A DNA stretch of 60,000 nucleotides from Symsagittifera roscoffensis (taxonomy: Eukaryota > Xenacoelomorpha > Acoela > Convolutidae): the NCBI RefSeq assembly GCF_963678635.1, contig NC_087071.1, positions 46,484,889-46,544,888 on the forward strand. The letters are read 5' to 3'. Every line of letters begins with the position of its first letter. Position 1 is the first letter of the stretch. Below are positions 54,600-60,000 of this stretch, in pieces. A program made the translations under genes and the position numbers. The notes under the pieces are model-generated. The model ran no database searches. It saw only the letters and a list, made by a program, of their open reading frames with translations, and was not told the origin of the DNA.

Positions 54600-54960
54600 C
54601 AGTAACTGAGTACCCAATACGCCGCTTTTCGCCGAACGCTTTCAATTACTTTTCTATCCGTATTTGAGGACTACCAGGCGTGCTATGCATAGTTAATGTG
54701 ATTGGGACGACCATTGATTTGTACATTTTACACCTGGCGCTGACTGAAAAGTGTGGTGAACAATTGTGCTTTTTTTTCACCAACCGAAAGCTCTTTTTCC
54801 ATCTAATAACATCATCCCCATTGCTGGTCTTTATTATTGGGGTACCCATCTCGTTTTGTTCATTTAGTGCTTTCGCGCCTCGGTTCACAATGGAGATTGA
54901 TGAGCTGAGATGTAAATTTAATTGTAACATCATGTTATCCAGTTCAGCCTTGGTATGAAC
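54600..54960 (-). pseudogene. Possible LINE reverse-transcriptase C-terminal remnant
   Basis: The minus frame contains LSSSISIVNRGAKALNEQNE and SARCKMYKSMVVPITLTM. The second resembles the K-x-x-x-Y-K-x-x-V-x-P region downstream of the FADD box in LINE RTs. Short and isolated. A shadow frame is open on the plus strand. Confidence 0.35.
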
Positions 54961-55389
54961 CCAGGCTCAATTTGTCTACCCAGGAAGTCTTCTGTTATAT
55001 TGTTTTCCCTGATAGTACTGACTCAAGTCTTTCCTGTTCTTTCCCTCATTCAGTCTTCCTTGCCCTTGCAGAGCTGCCACTTCCCATTTCACAAGAAACG
55101 AATCAAACATTTATAAATTCTAGAAGTAGATTGACTACCGCCAACTACAATGATAATCATGCTGTCTTGTCTTTTAGAAGAAAAAAAAACAGCTTGATTA
55201 TTACATGAATTCTTTCGACTGATTGTTTTTGCCTTTTGGTGACAATGTTTTGCATATCAATTTCATACCAAAAATGACGTCCCTTATGACGTCTATTATT
55301 TTCAGGTATTCCATCAAAGAAACGTTTAAAATCTATACAAGGAAAGAAGGCATCAGTAGCTGTCTTGAAGTTATGTGACAACTGGATGT

Positions 55390-56416
55390 TATCAAGTGCT
55401 TAGTTGCTAACAAACTTGCCATACGTCGTTTACATTGGCGTATACTTTACAGAATCAGTAAAATTTAAAACAAAGAGCCCTAAGCAACAAAAAAATTCAG
55501 GCAGAACCTAGTTTTATAAAAAGATGATCGACGATAAGTTATTCAAAATATCGCGGAAAACTCGGTAGATGGCGGATGACAGAGGCTACATCTGCTAATA
55601 CAATAAAGAAGTCACTGACCAAACAAAACCGGGCCACCAGAATACTCTTCTACTGAAAATGCCAATGTCGGATGGATGGAAATTCGGGTCAAACTCTGCG
55701 CTCGATCCCTTGAGTTCAAATAACATAAAATCAGTATACGGGCAATTTTTTTTGAAATTAAAAAACTTAAAATTTGTGAAGCTTTTTATCTAAGATTTTT
55801 TGATCTATGAAAAAGTTGCAAAAATAGTCGTATCTCGTAAGCTAAAAAAATATCGGATTCATAATAAGAAAGAAAGAAAGAATTTATTTTTCCGATTGAT
55901 AAATATAGTCATTAGCAAAACAAAAGTAATTTCATCAATGCATTTATCATCGGAATGGACAACTAACGAGACCATTGGTCCACATAAATGTTGCCCTTAT
56001 ATAGCACACATACTGAAATTAACATCAAACAAAAGAAAGAAAATAAGTTTTTTTTTTTTTTTTGTTTTTTTTTTTAATGAAGAAATTAACAAAAAAAACA
56101 AAAAAATACGTGATTTTGATTTTTACCTAATTGAAAACATATTGTTCTTCATAGCGCTACCTATAGCAGTTCAGCTGATGCTCCGGCATGGGAACACGTC
56201 GCTTCAAAAAAACAAACAAAAATTAAAAAAAAAAAAATGAAGAAAATTTTATAAGTTTTCGGGAAAATAATTATTGAGAAAAAATTCAAAAAATCATAAA
56301 AAGGACCATATCTCCTAAACTAAAAAGTTCTGGAGGGTCATATTTTTTCACATAAATCGCAACCTATAGTTGATTGTCCTGTAGCATTTAACCAAGGTAC
56401 TGAAATTACACAAAAA
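55390..56416. other. Low-complexity AT-rich stretch beyond the LINE 3' end
   Basis: Runs of T and A (56,048-56,075, 56,225-56,237) and repeated gaaag units near 55,868. The 146-codon plus-strand ORF at 55,800-56,240 is Lys/Phe-rich and looks like a by-product. As the LINE is on the minus strand, its 3' untranslated tail should lie here. No gene is supported. Confidence 0.4.
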
Positions 56417-56884
56417 TTAAAAACTGAAAACTAAAGTTGCCAGCTCGTTGTTACCTAGCAGGTATCCATTCTTAAATTTATGATAAAAACTTGTAATTTT
56501 TCCAATTTTTGCATTTTCTATCCCATCTTCGAGTAAGCCTCTAGTTTTCAATACGTTGTAAAGCCTAGACCCCCGATAGGCAATTGATTGCCGTTCAAAT
56601 CGTTTTTTTCTAAATGATTCTTTAAGGAGGTTTAAATTAGCCCTACGCGTTACTTTAATGGGATTTTCGAATTCAAACACATTATTCAAAAAATCCTCAC
56701 TGTGTAGTTTGTTTACTGATCGGAGTACAAATTTTAGTAATTCATACACATGAAGCTCGTGTACGGTTAGCAGTTGATTTCTAATAAAAATGTCATCCGA
56801 TTGTTCGCGACGATTTCGGAAGTAAATCAATTTTAAGATCTTTCTTTGAAGTAAATCGGCATTAAAGAAGAGTAGCTGCAACAA
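56417..56884 (-). pseudogene. LINE ORF2 C-terminal region
   Basis: Begins LLFFNADLLQRKILKLIYFR, continuing the thumb in another register, and ends LGNNELATLVFSF with TAA. The segment RGSRLYNVLKTRG matches the RLWN-like region near the end of CR1/Jockey ORF2 proteins. Confidence 0.7.
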
Positions 56885-57465
56885 CCGTAAACAAGAATAC
56901 CGTATTGGATAGTTGATTTAATGTTAGTTCGATAGTAGTCTAAAAGCTGATGACGTGGAGCAAAATACCGTAATTTTGAAATAATGCCTGACTGTTTCGC
57001 TAATCGCATTCTTACATAATCAATTTGCGAAAAGAAGGATAATTTTGAGTCTACATATATCCCTAGGTATTTACAAACAGGTTCAGTTTTAATAGCACAG
57101 CTGTTTAATTGAAAGGTCATTGAATTGGAAGTCTTAATATTCATTTGTACTGTTTTATCCATATTAATAACTAATTTATTGGCATTTAGCCAGTAGTTCA
57201 AGTAAGAGATGTCATTTTCAATTGCAACATTTACTTGTCCTAAAGCAGTGACATTGGTGTCGTCTGCAAAGAGGACAACTTCAGATGATTTGCAAACATG
57301 AGGAAGGTCATTTATATATATAAGAAAGAGTAAGGGACCCAAAATTGATCCTTGAGGAACACCGCATTTTATAGAAGACCAGTTTGAAGAAACGCCATTT
57401 ATTTCTACACGTTGTTTTCTGTTCTTTAAATACGATTCAAACCAATCATAAGTAATTCCTCTGAT
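56833..57465 (-). pseudogene. LINE reverse transcriptase, palm with FADD box
   Basis: VPQGSILGPLLFLIYINDLP and VVLFADDTNV (catalytic Asp pair) are followed by LNYWLNANKLVINMDKT and KYLGIYVDSKLSF, the usual palm-thumb series. Same register as the upstream RT piece, separated by the TGA at 57,466. The frame changes near 56,875. Confidence 0.85.
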
Positions 57466-58299
57466 TCAATAGGACTCTAACTTCTGTAATAAAAGAGAAT
57501 GTTCAATTGTATCAAATGCTTTTTTCAAATCAAAAAAGAAAGTAACAACATTTTGATTACCACATGACCGCATTTTTTCAGTAAAATCAACGAGTGCGTC
57601 TATTGTACTATGCTTTGACCGAAACCCAAATTGTCTACTATAAATAAGTGAGAATTTTTCAAGATAATTGTAAATACGAGTGTACATGGCTCTTTCAAAT
57701 ATTTTACTCCAGACAATTAAAAGCGATATTGGTCGGTAATTATTCTCATCAAATCTGGAACCACTTTTATGCATGGGTATGACTTTTGCTCTTTTTAATT
57801 TATCAGGAAAAATGCCTTGGCTGAAGGATTTATTTATTAACAATTTATTTATTAACGGAACGGTAGCAGATACCGACAATTTAACTAAAATGTTATTAAT
57901 ATTGTCATCACCCGACGACGATTTATTATCAAGTTTGTTAATTATTTGTTCTACTTCAAGTTCAGTAACCTGATAAAGAAACATTGAGTGTCCCACTTGT
58001 TTAAGAGGTGGTAATGGTAGACAGTCCATGTCTTTTTTAAGTTGAGTGCCAATTTCGGAGAAAAAAACATTAAATCGTTCAGCAACATCAAAAGTTGATG
58101 GAGTTACAGAGTGCTGCTGACATGACTCTAGTATTGGTACGTTTGCATCATATATATTTTTACCACTTAAATCATTGAGTAATTTATATGTTTGTCTTGA
58201 GTCCCCAATACATGCAGAGAATTTGTAACGGTAAAACTTCCGTTTTGCCCCTTTAATTTCTTTTTCTAGCTTAAATCTTAAGTTCTTAAAATTTTCCAA
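57466..58299 (-). pseudogene. LINE reverse transcriptase, fingers and motif A
   Basis: FPDKLKRAKVIPMHKSG and NYRPISLL (RT1-RT2 blocks), RQFGFRSKHSTIDAL, and FFFDLKKAFDTIEH (motif A with catalytic Asp) are in order. An in-frame TGA at 57,466-57,468 ends this piece; the next piece is in the same register. Confidence 0.85.
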
Positions 58300-58309
58300 T
58301 AAATTGGAT

Positions 58310-58633
58310 TTATTTGGTTGACATTTCCATGAACGATGTGCTGTTTCTTTTGGTTCTTAAATTTTTCAATTTGTTGTTGAACCATTTCGGTTTTTTTAAA
58401 TCAGTAATTGTGTTTTCCCGCATGGGTGCAAAATTTGTGGTAACTTTATTAAAAACCGCAGAAAAAATGTTAAATGCTGCTGATGGATCTGCAATATTGC
58501 AGATTTCTAACTCTTTTTCATTCAGTTCAATTTGCAATGAGTTTATGTACTTATTGGATTTATCTTTATCTTTGACAAAATTAAGGTCACGAAAAGTCTG
58601 AGTTTTTTCATTTTTTAAACTAGGTGGAGTCCA
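58310..58633 (-). pseudogene. LINE ORF2 linker between endonuclease and RT
   Basis: Same register as the endonuclease after the stop at 58,634. It contains KKPKWFNNKLKNLRTKRN, typical of the linker where an aromatic-Asn-Lys string precedes the RT. It ends at a TAA at 58,310-58,312, after which the RT continues in another register. Confidence 0.75.
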
Positions 58634-59265
58634 TTACAAGAGGACAGGAAAATGATCAGAGAAATTTTGGTATTCTAAAGTGTGTTGATAGGCTTCATTC
58701 GGGTTTTGATAAATGAAATGATCTAGACAAGTGTTTGATGTTTGAGTAACTCTTGTTGCTTTTGTATCACCTAGTTCGAATCCATTTGCAAAAATACAGT
58801 TCATGTAATTGTTCGATAGTTGATTAATCTTTGATATGTCAATGTTAATGTCGCCACAGATTATAAAAGGAGTTGATGGCGAATAGTTTTCTTCTAAAAA
58901 ATTCTCGAATGTATCTATGAACCGTAGTTTGTTAATTCTAGAAGGGTTGTAGATTACTGCTACTTTGAATTGGTAGTTATCTTTTTCAATAACCACTAGA
59001 ATGCATTCCTCGAGGGTTGTGCTGATTTGTTTTATAAGCTTGAAATCTTTGTGTATTTGTATCATTACTCCGCCTCCGCGAGTTTTACGGTTGCATGTTG
59101 CAAACTTATTGTAACCATCAATGAGATAGCATTTATTATCATCATTTTCTGTTAGCCACGTTTCTGATAGGCATAGAATGGGGGAGGAGACTCAAGACTA
59201 TATACTAGTGCTTCCAATTCGTTAAAATGACCTTTCAAAGAGCGAACATTTATATGTAGCACAGA
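58634..59265 (-). pseudogene. LINE ORF2 endonuclease domain
   Basis: The minus strand shows SVLHINVRSLKGHF (catalytic Asn region), LCLSETWLTEND (Glu) after a frame change near 59,190, then FIICGDINIDIS (Asp-x-Asn), TCLDHFIYQ and NFSDHFPVLL (Ser-Asp-His). All catalytic blocks of the apurinic-like endonuclease are visible. The frame stops at 58,634-58,636 directly after the last block. Confidence 0.85.
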
Positions 59266-59269
59266 AAAT

Positions 59270-60000
59270 TTAGGTTCCGGAGGGGGCCTCCGGTTGGTTG
59301 AAAACACCAGTGAAGCAATTTATAACATCATTATAATAGTAACCAAGTGTGTGACCACCCTCATAGAGCCCAGTAATTTTATTTGTATAGTTGTCATTTC
59401 TGTACTGGAAAAATATATTGCCCTCTCTGGACCAAGCGGAAGCGATGCGCTCATCTGTTTTCATCAATTTTAGAAAGTCGAGTCTCGCCTTGGTAAGATC
59501 TTCGAATATTTTCACCTCTTTCATGCCCTCAGTCTCATTTAGCTGGCGTTTCTTCTTCAATATATCTATTTTAGCTGTTCTGCGACAAAAACGAACAATT
59601 ATTGGCTTTGTGGTGCCCCGACCCGGCAGGCGATGAGCAACAGATATGTCTTGCTTGTTGACGCTTGAACCGATTTCATTTTCATTTGCAATTTTAATCA
59701 CTTTGTTTGCTGTCTCTTCATTGGATTCTTGCGTTCCAGTATCGCTCGCTACACCGATAATCCGGATACTTTCTCTTCGAGTGTAGCTTTCCACCATCTC
59801 AGCTTCTGACAGACTTTTGAGGTAGCAGCGTGCTTCTTACGCAGATAATTGAGCTTTAACTTCGGAGAGAATTTGTTTCTTCATGTCTTCCATTGCATCC
59901 GTGACCATAGTCTTCATCAGCTCTTTCATCTCATTTTTCAGGTTTCCAAACATTATTGGGATAATTTCGTTGATTGATGTTTTGATGGTAGTTTGGATTA
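59270..60000 (-). pseudogene. LINE ORF1 (coiled coil plus RRM-like region), interrupted
   Basis: From the window edge the minus frame encodes a Met/Lys/Glu-rich helical stretch (FGNLKNEMKELMKTM, EDMKKQILSEVK), then a TAA at about 59,833. In the same register SESYTRRESIRIIGV-type sequence follows (VESYTRRESIRIIGV), then DISVAHRLPGRGTTKPIIVR and FCRRTAKIDILKKKR, the RRM/C-terminal signature of LINE ORF1 proteins, which bind element RNA. It ends TAA at 59,270-59,272. Confidence 0.8.

Larger units (their letters stand above)
56417..60000 (-). mobile_element. Broken CR1/Jockey-group LINE, 5' end beyond the window
   Basis: ORF1 (59,270 to the edge), an apurinic-type endonuclease (about 58,634-59,265) and a reverse transcriptase (about 56,830-58,300) follow in the usual order on the minus strand. 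Stops at about 59,833, 58,634 and 57,466, and frame changes near 59,190, 58,305 and 56,875, disable it. All domains are still easily recognised, so decay is moderate. Confidence 0.85.

Noticed and set aside
54680-54958. 92-codon plus-strand ORF with hydrophobic stretch
   Set aside because: It is the complement of the LINE-RT-like minus frame, which has better support.
55800-56240. 146-codon plus-strand ORF
   Set aside because: Lys/Phe-rich translation of A and T homopolymers next to a LINE tail.
57773-58601. Plus-strand ORFs within the LINE
   Set aside because: Shadows of the clearly recognisable minus-strand reverse transcriptase and linker.

Overview
The window is animal (metazoan) nuclear DNA: AT-rich, repeat-dense, with GT-AG introns. 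A histone-binding WD40 gene (RBBP4/RBBP7/Caf1-p55 type) can be assembled completely on the minus strand. The phylum cannot be fixed from sequence alone. An invertebrate is likely, and a larvacean or other tunicate is one unproven possibility, because env-bearing Ty3 elements and SINE-swollen introns are known there. A run of exactly 200 N shows this is a scaffold.

Left part (1-5.4 kb): an inverted-repeat array (150-400), a decayed Ty3/gypsy remnant with integrase (about 1.6-4.3 kb), AT-rich DNA, and a short protease-like remnant at 5.33-5.40 kb.

5,406-24,319: an unusually large (18,914 bp) LTR retroelement. It has two 410-bp LTRs with 3 mismatches, TG...CA ends and a 4-bp target duplication (atgt). 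Order: LTR, candidate primer-binding site, 1.2-kb leader with repeats, small basic ORF, Gag (capsid plus CCHC knuckle), protease-RT-RNase H, integrase (HHCC, DDE, GPY/F), two tiny membrane ORFs, a Pro/Ser/Thr-rich frame without an ATG, an Env-like glycoprotein, an ATGA-coupled 602-aa ORF of unknown function followed three bases after its stop by a canonical 77-nt intron, a 1.5-kb 3' non-coding region, LTR. The copy looks recent, yet carries three in-frame stops (all TAA) and two frame changes.

24.3-30 kb: a hAT-like MITE, clusters of an AATCCATTATA-like motif, and two phase-compatible minus-strand exons of an unrecognised membrane-protein gene (25.8 and 28.9 kb).

30.1-31.9 kb: the 200-N gap, a BEL/Pao integrase remnant of higher GC, a SINE-like stretch, and a 45-bp near-duplicate on either side of gap plus element.

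35,041-47,354 (minus): seven coding exons join in phase into 425 codons, the length of human RBBP4. The introns carry a MITE with perfect 8-bp target duplications next to a splice acceptor, tRNA-derived SINEs, a 22-bp minisatellite of about 30 units open in three frames, and copies of a dispersed repeat.

47.5-60 kb: more SINE and MITE copies, a 211-bp tandem duplication, a diverged piece related to the big element's LTR, two unrecognised minus-strand ORFs (51.3-51.9 kb), and a broken CR1/Jockey-group LINE on the minus strand (56.4 kb to the window edge). Apart from the WD40 gene and the unrecognised exons, nearly everything recognisable is transposon-derived.
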